Assembly: GCA_005793295.1 (NCBI GenBank)
Contig: SXSX01000098.1
Location: 1-5,440, forward strand
DNA: 5,440 nt
From: Burkholderiales bacterium
GTDB taxonomy: Bacteria > Pseudomonadota > Gammaproteobacteria > Burkholderiales > Burkholderiaceae_C
Direction: 5' to 3'
Shown here: positions 1-5,440 of the stretch, in pieces
Numbering within the stretch: position 1 is the first letter of the stretch
Layout: every line of letters begins with the position of its first letter
Translations under genes and position numbers: made by a program
Notes under the pieces: generated by a model
What the model was told of the DNA's origin: nothing
Seen by the model: only the letters and a program-made list of their open reading frames with translations
Database searches by the model: none

Positions 1-872
1 AATACATGCCTATTACGTGGATTACGTCTTTGCTAGGTTCATTGGCTCTGATCGGAACGCCATTTTTCTCAGGCTTCTACTCAAAAGACAGCATCATTGA
101 AGCAGTCGCCGAGAGTCACTTGCCTGCGGCTGGGTTAGCTCACTTTGCTGTGCTTGCTGGCGTTTTTGTGACTGCGTTTTATTCCTTTCGGATGTACTTC
201 TTGGTCTTTCACGGTAAAGAACGTTACGACCAAAATCCAGACAACCATCATGATGCGCACCATGATTCGCATGACCATGAGAGTCACCACGCACCCAACG
301 AGTCTCCTTGGGTCGTTTGGGTTCCGTTGGTGCTCTTGGCGATTCCATCGGTCGTGATTGGTTTTATGACGATTGAACCCATGCTGTATGGAGAGTTTTT
401 CAAGGGATCTATCACCGTCAATGCCGACAAGCATCCGGTGATGCAAGAGCTCTCGCATGCATTCCACGGCCCTGTGGCCATGGCAATCCATGCTTTGACC
501 ACCGCACCCTTTTGGTTGGCTTTGGCTGGTGTGGTGTCGGCTTGGTATATGTACCTAGTCAACCCTGCGGTACCAGCGGCGTTTGCCCGGATCCTGCGTC
601 CCTTAGTCGTCTTGTTGGAAAACAAATACTTTCTTGACTGGTTCAACGAAAACATCTTGGCGCGTGGCGCACGTTTGCTAGGTACTGGACTGTGGAAGGG
701 CGGCGATCGCGCCTTGATTGATGGCTTCCTAGTCAATGGATCTTGGCGGGTTGTCGGTTGGATTTCTAGCAAGGTGCGTCATTTGCAGTCAGGCTATCTG
801 TATCACTACGCCTTGGTCATGATTTTGGGTATTTTTGTGCTGATGACGTACTTCGTCTGGCTCAACAAGTAA
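1..872 (+). CDS. nuoL: NADH-quinone oxidoreductase subunit L, C-terminal part (5' end outside window)
   Basis: This is the most distal proton-pumping, antiporter-like subunit of complex I in the cytoplasmic membrane. The frame is open from the left edge (first full codon at 3-5, Tyr), so the ATG at 6 is internal. About 289 residues are present; E. coli NuoL is about 613 residues in all. Numbering from the Met at base 6, a membrane segment at about 5-25 ends in GFYSKD; K27 and D28 there probably match the terminal channel Lys-Asp pair of E. coli TM12. Further membrane segments lie at about 42-68, ending in the family motif RMYFLVFHGKE, and at about 102-122 and 157-182. An amphipathic stretch at about 190-262 corresponds to the long lateral helix that runs along NuoM and NuoN, and a final anchor lies at about 265-286. 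Residues 81-95 form a histidine-rich loop absent from the E. coli protein. The stop is TAA, 12 bases before nuoM. The identification is firm; residue equivalences are from memory of the family. Confidence 0.97.
   Translation, partial: YMPITWITSLLGSLALIGTPFFSGFYSKDSIIEAVAESHLPAAGLAHFAVLAGVFVTAFYSFRMYFLVFHGKERYDQNPDNHHDAHHDSHDHESHHAPNESPWVVWVPLVLLAIPSVVIGFMTIEPMLYGEFFKGSITVNADKHPVMQELSHAFHGPVAMAIHALTTAPFWLALAGVVSAWYMYLVNPAVPAAFARILRPLVVLLENKYFLDWFNENILARGARLLGTGLWKGGDRALIDGFLVNGSWRVVGWISSKVRHLQSGYLYHYALVMILGIFVLMTYFVWLNK
246..290 (+). other. Histidine-rich segment in the NuoL TM13-TM14 loop
   Basis: Eight of fifteen residues are histidine, interspersed with Asp, Ser and Glu (HHDAHHDSHDHESHH). 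It follows the conserved RMYFLVFHGKE motif and precedes the next membrane helix, so it is a soluble loop. By the family topology (odd helices ending inside) it should face the cytoplasm; that is inference. The composition would suit binding of divalent metal ions, but nothing in the sequence proves that it does. Confidence 0.8.
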
Positions 873-877
873 GGAAG
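872..877 (+). promoter_or_regulatory. Ribosome binding site of nuoM
   Basis: AGGAAG begins at the last base of the nuoL stop codon and ends 7 bases before the nuoM ATG at 885. It is the strongest Shine-Dalgarno-like match in the window and supports ATG 885 over the next in-frame ATG at 891. Confidence 0.75.
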
Positions 878-884
878 AAGAAAA

Positions 885-2360
885 ATGGGAATGTTGAGCC
901 TTGCTATTTGGACGCCCATTGCGTTTGGTCTGGTGCTACTCGCGCTTGGTCGCGATGACCAGGTCCGTGCGGTACGCTGGTTGGCCTTGGTAGGCGCAGT
1001 CATCAGCTTTTTGCTGACATTGCCACTTTACAGCGGCTTTAAGTTGGGCACGGCTGCCATGCAGTTTGTCGAGTACCAACCCTGGATAGAGCGCTTTAAC
1101 GTGAACTACCACCTCGGCGTGGACGGTATCTCTTTTTGGTTTGTGTTGTTGACTGCGTTTATCAATGTGGTGGTGGTGATTGCTGGATGGGAAGTCATCA
1201 CCCGCAAAGTCAACCAATACATGGCTGCTTTTCTGATTCTCTCTGGCTTGATGATTGGCGTTTTTAGTGCCTTAGACGGCTTGCTGTTTTACGTATTTTT
1301 TGAAGCTACTTTAATTCCGATGTATTTGATCATCGGAATTTGGGGTGGCCCGAACAAAATTTACGCTGCATTTAAGTTTTTCCTGTACACCTTGTTGGGC
1401 TCCTTGCTCACTTTGGTTGCGCTCATCTATCTATACATCCAATCCAACGGAAGTTTTGATATCGCCGCGTGGCACGCACTGCCATTGAGTCAAGCGGCTC
1501 AAACGGGCCTGTTCTTCGCGTTCTTTGCGGCCTTTGCGGTTAAGGTGCCTATGTTCCCGGTTCATACGTGGTTGCCCGATGTGCACGTGGAAGCGCCTAC
1601 CGGCGGCTCAGCCGTGTTGGCGGCGATCATGCTTAAGCTTGGCGCCTATGGGTTTTTACGCTTCTCTTTGCCTATTGCTCCTGATGCCGCCCATGAATGG
1701 GCTTGGCTCATGATCACGCTGTCCTTGATTGCCGTCGTCTATGTCGGCTTGGTTGCGCTGGTCCAACAAGACATGAAGAAACTAGTGGCCTACTCGTCGG
1801 TGGCACATATGGGATTTGTCACCTTAGGCTTTTTTATCTTTAACGATCTAGGTGTCTCCGGCGGCATTGTGCAAATGATTGCCCACGGGTTTGTTTCAGG
1901 TGCAATGTTCCTATCGATCGGGGTGTTATACGACCGCGTCCATTCCCGCGAAATTGCCAGTTACGGCGGCGTGGTCAATACCATGCCGAAGTTCGCTTCA
2001 TTCTCTTTGTTCTTTGCCATGGCCAACTGTGGCTTGCCGGGAACCGCAGGCTTTGTCGGCGAATGGATGGTGATTTTGGGCGCTGTGAAATTTAATTTCT
2101 GGATCGGCTTTGTTGCTGCGAGTGCGTTGATTTTTGGTGCGGCCTATACGCTTTGGATGTTTAAGCGCGTTTACCTTGGATCGGTCAGCAACGACGATGT
2201 CAAAGGCCTAAGTGATATCAATGGCCGCGAGTTTGTGATGCTGGGGCTCTTGGCTGTCGCTGTTTTGTACATGGGCGTCAACCCCAAACCGTTTACCGAT
2301 GTGATGGACACGTCGGTGGCCGAATTGCTCAGGCACGTAGCAGTGTCTAAGCTGAATTAA
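885..2360 (+). CDS. nuoM: NADH-quinone oxidoreductase subunit M
   Basis: This is the middle antiporter-like proton-pumping subunit of the complex I membrane arm. The protein has 491 residues (E. coli NuoM about 509) and is hydrophobic throughout, consistent with 14 membrane helices. The charged residues of the proton path are present: E140 in the VFFEATLIPMY segment, K220 in AVKVPMFPVHTWLPDVH, K251 in IMLKLGAYGF, and E393 in FVGEWM. Their spacing matches E. coli E144, K234, K265 and E407 (a constant offset of 14 for the last three). The motif DMKKLVAYSSVAHMGF at about 296-311 is typical of this family. The start at 885 has a good ribosome binding site and gives the usual MGxLSLAIWTPI beginning. 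The stop is TAA, followed by 25 bases before nuoN. Nothing suggests loss of function. Confidence 0.98.
   Translation: MGMLSLAIWTPIAFGLVLLALGRDDQVRAVRWLALVGAVISFLLTLPLYSGFKLGTAAMQFVEYQPWIERFNVNYHLGVDGISFWFVLLTAFINVVVVIAGWEVITRKVNQYMAAFLILSGLMIGVFSALDGLLFYVFFEATLIPMYLIIGIWGGPNKIYAAFKFFLYTLLGSLLTLVALIYLYIQSNGSFDIAAWHALPLSQAAQTGLFFAFFAAFAVKVPMFPVHTWLPDVHVEAPTGGSAVLAAIMLKLGAYGFLRFSLPIAPDAAHEWAWLMITLSLIAVVYVGLVALVQQDMKKLVAYSSVAHMGFVTLGFFIFNDLGVSGGIVQMIAHGFVSGAMFLSIGVLYDRVHSREIASYGGVVNTMPKFASFSLFFAMANCGLPGTAGFVGEWMVILGAVKFNFWIGFVAASALIFGAAYTLWMFKRVYLGSVSNDDVKGLSDINGREFVMLGLLAVAVLYMGVNPKPFTDVMDTSVAELLRHVAVSKLN
1313..1340. repeat. Perfect 10-bp inverted repeat with 8-base spacer inside nuoM
   Basis: Arms AATTCCGATG (1313-1322) and CATCGGAATT (1331-1340) are exact reverse complements, separated by TATTTGAT. 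In the mRNA this would be a stable hairpin. It lies in the codons just after E140, the key glutamate of NuoM, encoding I-P-M-Y-L-I-I-G-I. There is no T-tract after it, so it is not an intrinsic terminator. It may be chance or codon constraint, or an mRNA structure. Confidence 0.6.
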
Positions 2361-2373
2361 CGCTTGCACCATT

Positions 2374-2378
2374 GAGAG
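2374..2378 (+). promoter_or_regulatory. Weak ribosome binding site of nuoN
   Basis: GAGAG lies 7 bases before the nuoN ATG at 2386, within the 25-base gap after nuoM. It is a modest match to the anti-Shine-Dalgarno sequence. Translation of nuoN may also depend on ribosomes arriving from nuoM. Confidence 0.45.
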
Positions 2379-2385
2379 ACGAACG

Positions 2386-3873
2386 ATGATTGACCAAATC
2401 ACTTGGGTTGCCATTTTCCCTGAGGCCATATTGCTGGTCATGGCGTGCGCTATTGCGCTCCTGGACCTCAAAGCCCAAAGCCTCTTGCGCCCCTTGACAT
2501 ATGCACTGACGCTCATCACCCTAGGAGTCGTCGCATTGATCGAAGCCTTGTACGCCAGCAGCGGGATGACCATGTATGGCTTTGGCAACATGGTGGTCGC
2601 CGACACGATGGCAGCTTGGCTAAAGTGCTTCTCGGCTTTGGCTGTAATGGTGACCTTGGTGTATGGCCGACCTTACGCGGCCTCACGTGACATGTTGCGA
2701 GGCGGTGAGTTGTTTACGTTAGGCCTGTTTGCCTTGTTGGGTATGTTCATCATGATTTCGGGAAATAATTTCCTCGTGATCTACATGGGTTTGGAATTGC
2801 TGACGCTCTCGAGCTATGCCTTGGTGGCATTGCGCCGCGACCACCCCGCAGCCATTGAGGCCGCAATGAAGTACTTTGTTTTGGGCGCGATGGCATCGGG
2901 CTTTTTGCTCTATGGCATGTCCATGCTTTATGGAGCGACAGGCTCACTCGATATCAACGCTGTGTTCAAAGCCATTATTTCTGGCCAAGTGCGCCATCAG
3001 GTGTTGGTCTTTGGCTTGGTTTTTATTGTGGCCGGATTGGCTTTCAAACTGGGCGTCGTTCCTTTTCATATGTGGATTCCTGACGTCTACCAAGGCGCAC
3101 CCACGGCGGTTACCTTGATGATTGGCGGCGCACCTAAGTTGGCTGCATTTGCAATCACCATGCGACTGTTGGTGGAGGGCATGCTGCCTTTGGCCATTGA
3201 CTGGCAGCAAATGCTAATGCTGCTATCCATTGCATCGCTTTTTATCGGTAACCTTGCTGCAATCGCTCAAACCAATATCAAACGGATGTTGGCTTTTTCA
3301 ACCATTTCTCAAATGGGATTTGTCCTGATTGGTGTGATGTCTGGGGTGATCAATGGCAACCCGCTCTCGGCTGCTAATGCGTATAGCTCTGCGATGTTTT
3401 ACGTCATTACCTACGTTCTGACCACCTTAGCCAGTTTTGGGGTGATCATGTTGTTGGCACGTGATGGTTTTGAGAGTGAAGAAATCACAGACTTTGCGGG
3501 TCTGAACCAAATAAGCCCCTTGTACGCGGGAGTGATGGCTGCGTGCATGTTCTCACTCGCTGGCATTCCTCCGATGGTTGGTTTTTATGCTAAGTTGTCG
3601 GTCTTGCAAGCCTTGATTGCTTCGGGTCTGTTGTTGCACTTGGGCGTCGCCGTTTTTGCTGTGATGATGTCCTTGGTCGGCGCGTTTTACTACCTGCGCG
3701 TTGTCAAAGTGATGTATTTCGATGAGCCTATTACCGCAAGCAAAATCGTTGCCCGCACCGATGTTCGTGTAGTCTTGTGTATTAACGGTGCTTTGGTTTT
3801 GCTGCTGGGCTTGTTTCCTGCAGGTTTGATGGCTTTGTCTGCACAATCCATTTTGCAAATGCTGGGAACCTAA
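2386..3873 (+). CDS. nuoN: NADH-quinone oxidoreductase subunit N
   Basis: This is the antiporter-like subunit of complex I nearest the quinone-binding end of the membrane arm. It has 495 residues (E. coli NuoN about 485) and is hydrophobic across its length, consistent with 14 membrane helices. Channel residues can be read directly: E137 in YMGLELLTLSSYAL, K221 in AFKLGVVPFHMWIPD, K251 in GAPKLAAF, and K403 in GFYAKLSVLQA. The offset of 4 from E. coli E133, K217 and K247 is constant, and K403 corresponds to K395; a lysine rather than NuoM's glutamate at this last position is normal for NuoN. The start MIDQITWVAIFPE is the form usual in betaproteobacteria. The TAA stop is 15 bases before the DUF2818 gene. 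In many bacteria the nuo operon ends here; in this genome closely spaced genes continue. Confidence 0.98.
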   Translation: MIDQITWVAIFPEAILLVMACAIALLDLKAQSLLRPLTYALTLITLGVVALIEALYASSGMTMYGFGNMVVADTMAAWLKCFSALAVMVTLVYGRPYAASRDMLRGGELFTLGLFALLGMFIMISGNNFLVIYMGLELLTLSSYALVALRRDHPAAIEAAMKYFVLGAMASGFLLYGMSMLYGATGSLDINAVFKAIISGQVRHQVLVFGLVFIVAGLAFKLGVVPFHMWIPDVYQGAPTAVTLMIGGAPKLAAFAITMRLLVEGMLPLAIDWQQMLMLLSIASLFIGNLAAIAQTNIKRMLAFSTISQMGFVLIGVMSGVINGNPLSAANAYSSAMFYVITYVLTTLASFGVIMLLARDGFESEEITDFAGLNQISPLYAGVMAACMFSLAGIPPMVGFYAKLSVLQALIASGLLLHLGVAVFAVMMSLVGAFYYLRVVKVMYFDEPITASKIVARTDVRVVLCINGALVLLLGLFPAGLMALSAQSILQMLGT

Positions 3874-3876
3874 GGG
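3872..3876 (+). promoter_or_regulatory. Possible ribosome binding site of the DUF2818 gene
   Basis: AAGGG overlaps the nuoN stop codon and lies 12 bases before the ATG at 3889, longer than the usual spacing. No better candidate exists in the 15-base gap. Translational coupling to nuoN is plausible. Confidence 0.35.
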
Positions 3877-3888
3877 TTTGGGCGTTCT

Positions 3889-4191
3889 ATGTCCCACTCT
3901 ATCGGTGTTTTTTTTCTTGTTGCTTTGTCTTTGCTTTTAGCAAACACGCCCTTTTTAACCCAGCGCATATTAGGTGTTGTTAAAGTGACTAAGCCCAAAA
4001 GTTTGGGGCTTCGTTTGCTAGAACTCGTGTTTTTTTATGGGCTTGTTGGCGGCGCAGGGTTGTTGCTAGAACAAGCCTACGGGCAAATTGCTCCCCAAGG
4101 CTGGGAGTTTTACGCCATCACTGGAACGCTGTTCGTGACACTGGCGTTTCCCGGTTTTGTTTACCGTTATTTACTCAAACACAACAGCTAG
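3889..4191 (+). CDS. DUF2818 family small membrane protein
   Basis: This 100-residue protein has no known function. Three hydrophobic segments are visible at about 5-20, 42-60 and 75-94. A basic loop lies between the first two (VVKVTKPKS, about 30-38) and a short basic tail (YRYLLKHNS) ends the protein. No catalytic motif or cofactor site is seen. The sequence fits the DUF2818 family, which is commonly found just after nuoN in Burkholderiales; this is family knowledge recalled, not searched. Position and membrane character suggest an accessory or assembly role for complex I, but that is inference. The gene contains two T homopolymers (T8 at 3908-3915, T7 at 4030-4036), both encoding Phe codons with the frame intact. 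It ends in TAG, unlike the TAA of the three nuo genes. Confidence 0.88.
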   Translation: MSHSIGVFFLVALSLLLANTPFLTQRILGVVKVTKPKSLGLRLLELVFFYGLVGGAGLLLEQAYGQIAPQGWEFYAITGTLFVTLAFPGFVYRYLLKHNS

Positions 4192-4203
4192 ACCGGTAAC
4201 ACC

Positions 4204-4791
4204 ATGGCGGACAACCATTTGCGTGAAATTCGGCGATCGCGCCAAGAAATCCTGAAAGGCAGTTTTTTACACGCCTTTTGCGATACCGTTACCTTGCCTG
4301 ATGGAACCACTACGCACCGCGAATTCATTGTTCACCCTGGGGCGGTAATGGTCATCCCCTTGCTCTTAGACGCAGACGGCTCGGTGCGGGTTGTATTGGA
4401 GCGCCAATTCCGATACCCGGTCGACCGCGTTATGGTTGAATTTCCTGCTGGAAAGCTAGAAGTCAACGAATCTGTGTTGGCGTGTGCGCAGCGTGAATTG
4501 ATGGAGGAAACGGGTTACCGCGCAACCCAGTGGGCACGTGCAGGTGTTCTGCACCCTGTTATTTCTTACTCCACCGAAACCATCGATATTTGGTTTGCGC
4601 GTGGTCTCACTTTGGGTGAGCGCAAGCTCGATGTAGGCGAGTTTTTAGATGTTATTACGGCAAAGCCAGATGAGCTTTTGCAATGGTGCCGAGATGGACG
4701 TGTGACCGATGCAAAAACGTTGACTGGTGTGCTGTGGTTACAAAATTTTCTAAGTGGCGCTTGGGCGCTTGACTGGCAAAACGTAGCATGA
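4204..4791 (+). CDS. NUDIX hydrolase, ADP-ribose pyrophosphatase-like
   Basis: NUDIX enzymes hydrolyse nucleoside diphosphates linked to another group, using divalent metal ions. The 195-residue protein carries a complete NUDIX box, GX5EX7REUXEEXGU, at residues 83-105: G83, E89, R97, E98, E101, E102, G104. It is preceded by VEFPAGK, the usual lead-in of the ADP-ribose pyrophosphatase and ADP-sugar group. The N-terminal strand region (FCDTVTLPDGTTTHREFIVHPGAV, read as residues 25-48) is also typical of that group. No signal peptide is seen, so it should be cytoplasmic. The exact substrate cannot be read from sequence; ADP-ribose is the best guess. The start is constrained: the upstream TAG at 4189-4191 is in the same frame, so ATG 4204 is the earliest ATG, although no clear Shine-Dalgarno sequence precedes it. 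Its stop overlaps the next gene's start. Confidence 0.92.
   Translation: MADNHLREIRRSRQEILKGSFLHAFCDTVTLPDGTTTHREFIVHPGAVMVIPLLLDADGSVRVVLERQFRYPVDRVMVEFPAGKLEVNESVLACAQRELMEETGYRATQWARAGVLHPVISYSTETIDIWFARGLTLGERKLDVGEFLDVITAKPDELLQWCRDGRVTDAKTLTGVLWLQNFLSGAWALDWQNVA
4788..4791 (+). promoter_or_regulatory. ATGA stop-start overlap (translational coupling site)
   Basis: The ATG of the DUF1178 gene shares bases with the TGA of the NUDIX gene. No convincing Shine-Dalgarno sequence precedes it (GGCAAAACGTAGC), so the downstream gene is probably translated by terminating ribosomes that re-initiate. Confidence 0.7.
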
Positions 4792-5246
4792 AAGTCCTTG
4801 ATCTGGAGTGTAGCCAAGGCCATACCTTTGAGGGTTGGTTCGGCTCGGAAGAAGACTTTGTTTCGCAATGCGAACGCGCTTTGGTTCAATGTCCGATGTG
4901 TGCTGATGCCAAGGTCACGAAAAAGCTCAGTGCCCCAAGATTAAATTTATCCAACCCACGGGAATCTGCTTCTGAAAAATTAAGCGGTGCAAGTACCGAG
5001 GTAGCTGCACCTGCCAATCCGGATTTAACTGCGGCGTGGATGGCGATGGCCCGATCCATGATTGCCAATACGTCTGATGTCGGTAACCGATTTGCCGAAG
5101 AGGCGAGAAAAATCCATTACGGTGAAGTACCTGAGCATGGAATTCGTGGCCAAGCTACTGCTCAAGAAACCCGTGATCTTCTTGAAGAGGGCATCGCTGT
5201 GATGCCCCTCGTCTTACCTGACGCTCTTAAAGAGCCTTTGCAATAG
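4788..5246 (+). CDS. DUF1178 family protein with zinc-ribbon-like N-terminus
   Basis: This 152-residue soluble protein of unknown function matches the DUF1178 family by its start, MKVLDLECSQGHTFEGWF, and by its C-terminal region containing EEARKIHYGE and AVMPLVLP. C8 with H12 and C35 with C38 (CPMC) are spaced like metal ligands of a small zinc ribbon; C28 is an additional cysteine. A linker rich in Ser, Ala and Glu (about 55-80) separates this from an alpha-helical C-terminal half. There is no signal peptide or membrane segment. The start is fixed by the ATGA overlap with the NUDIX gene, implying coordinated production of the two proteins. A regulatory or nucleic-acid-binding role is possible from the Cys pairs but is speculation. 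It ends 5 bases from the stop of the convergent dehydrogenase gene. Confidence 0.9.
   Translation: MKVLDLECSQGHTFEGWFGSEEDFVSQCERALVQCPMCADAKVTKKLSAPRLNLSNPRESASEKLSGASTEVAAPANPDLTAAWMAMARSMIANTSDVGNRFAEEARKIHYGEVPEHGIRGQATAQETRDLLEEGIAVMPLVLPDALKEPLQ
5187..5210. repeat. GC-rich hairpin near the end of the DUF1178 gene
   Basis: GAGGGCATC (5187-5195) pairs with GATGCCCCTC (5201-5210) around a GCTGT loop, with one bulged C. It is in DUF1178 codons and, on the other strand, lies about 42-65 bases past the dehydrogenase stop. There is no T-tract on either side, so it is not a standard intrinsic terminator. It could protect the 3' end of either transcript; that is inference. Confidence 0.5.
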
Positions 5247-5268
5247 CCGTTTCAGGGGTACAAGCCCC
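5223..5268. other. Convergent gene junction without a canonical terminator
   Basis: The DUF1178 stop (5244-5246) and the dehydrogenase stop on the other strand (5252-5254) leave five bases between them. Two small dyads flank the junction: GCTCT-TAA-AGAGC at 5223-5235 and GGGG-TACAAG-CCCC at 5255-5268. Each has a stem of only four or five base pairs and no T-run follows. Each transcript probably ends inside the other gene's coding region or by Rho. Confidence 0.45.
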
Positions 5269-5440
5269 GGAGTTCGCGGGCATGCAAGATGCGCTTGCAT
5301 CCAACAATAAAGGTTGCAGTGCGCAAACTCACTTTGTGGTCAAGGCCTACTTGCCACACCACTGCAAACGCCTCTTTCATGATTCGAACCAAGCGCGAAT
5401 TGATCTCATCTTCGCTCCAGAAAAAGCTCGAAAAATCCTG
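5252..5440 (-). CDS. Glu/Leu/Phe/Val dehydrogenase, C-terminal end (probably NAD(P)-glutamate dehydrogenase); partial
   Basis: On the minus strand the frame is open from the right edge to a TGA at 5252-5254, giving the last 62 residues. They read QDFSSFFWSEDEIN, then RIMKEAFAVVW, then KVSLRTATFIVGCKRI, ending in ARELRGLYP. This is the characteristic C-terminal end of hexameric glutamate dehydrogenases of the Glu/Leu/Phe/Val family, which interconvert glutamate and 2-oxoglutarate plus ammonium with NAD(P). The full protein is usually about 420-450 residues, so only about one seventh is here; the catalytic lysine and nucleotide-binding domain are outside the window. Cofactor preference cannot be judged. 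A symbol such as gdhA would fit, but the fragment is too short to assign it. The gene converges on the nuo-linked cluster and is not part of its transcript. Confidence 0.92.
   Translation of the reverse strand, partial: QDFSSFFWSEDEINSRLVRIMKEAFAVVWQVGLDHKVSLRTATFIVGCKRILHARELRGLYP

Noticed and set aside
6..8. ATG at base 6 as the start of nuoL
   Set aside because: The frame is open to the window edge with a Tyr codon before it, and the protein would lack more than half of the NuoL family length. It is an internal methionine.
94..772. Several minus-strand open frames inside nuoL (up to 162 codons), and similar ones inside nuoM, nuoN, NUDIX and DUF1178
   Set aside because: They mirror well-recognised genes, have low-complexity or unfamiliar compositions, and show no recognisable family or ribosome binding site. 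They are shadows of the real genes.
1525..1713. Plus-strand open frame of 62 codons within nuoM as a nested gene
   Set aside because: It is an out-of-frame reading of the conserved HTWLPDVHVEAPT region of nuoM and resembles no known small protein.
3865..3915. Small dyads at the nuoN end followed by T8 as an intrinsic terminator between nuoN and DUF2818
   Set aside because: The stems are only four base pairs and the T8 run lies too far from them; the run is inside the DUF2818 coding sequence with an intact frame.
3991..4011. AAGCCC/GGGCTT dyad in the DUF2818 gene as a terminator
   Set aside because: The stem is six base pairs with an imperfect extension, lies in the middle of a coding region, and has no T-tract after it.
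3889..5246. A defence system or mobile island after nuoN
   Set aside because: No integrase, transposase, repeats or compositional break is visible. The gene families are housekeeping or conserved unknowns that commonly follow nuoN in this lineage.

Overview
This window is the 3' end of a 14-subunit-type NADH:quinone oxidoreductase (respiratory complex I) operon and its downstream tail. It most likely comes from a betaproteobacterium of the order Burkholderiales, plausibly a moderate-GC member of the Comamonadaceae. That placement is inferred from the wording of the proteins (NuoL, NuoM and NuoN sequences, the glutamate dehydrogenase C-terminus) and from the gene order nuoN, DUF2818, NUDIX, DUF1178. 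I could not run a search to confirm it.

Layout: (1) 1-872, + strand, the C-terminal part of nuoL, cut by the window edge. (2) 885-2360, nuoM, complete. (3) 2386-3873, nuoN, complete. These three encode the antiporter-like proton-pumping subunits of the membrane arm, and the expected charged residues of the proton channels can be seen in each. (4) 3889-4191, a 100-residue three-helix membrane protein of the DUF2818 family. (5) 4204-4791, a NUDIX hydrolase with an intact NUDIX box, resembling ADP-ribose pyrophosphatases. (6) 4788-5246, a DUF1178 protein with Cys/His pairs that look like a zinc ribbon; its start overlaps the NUDIX stop as ATGA. (7) 5252-5440, - strand, the last 62 codons of a Glu/Leu/Phe/Val-type dehydrogenase (probably glutamate dehydrogenase), convergent with the rest and only 5 bases from the DUF1178 stop.

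The six + strand genes are very tightly packed (gaps of 12, 25, 15 and 12 bases, then a 4-base overlap), with no promoter or terminator visible between them, so they probably form one transcript. The first three build complex I. The last three are not structural subunits. A link to complex I assembly or to NAD(H)-derived metabolites is suggested only by position and by the NUDIX family's known substrates. No tRNA, rRNA, CRISPR array, mobile element or attachment site was seen, and no stretch over about 25 bases lacks a gene.

The region is largely ordinary housekeeping sequence. The items most worth a second look are the uncharacterised DUF2818-NUDIX-DUF1178 tail, a histidine-rich insert in NuoL, a perfect 10-bp inverted repeat inside nuoM, and the nearly gapless convergent junction with the dehydrogenase gene.
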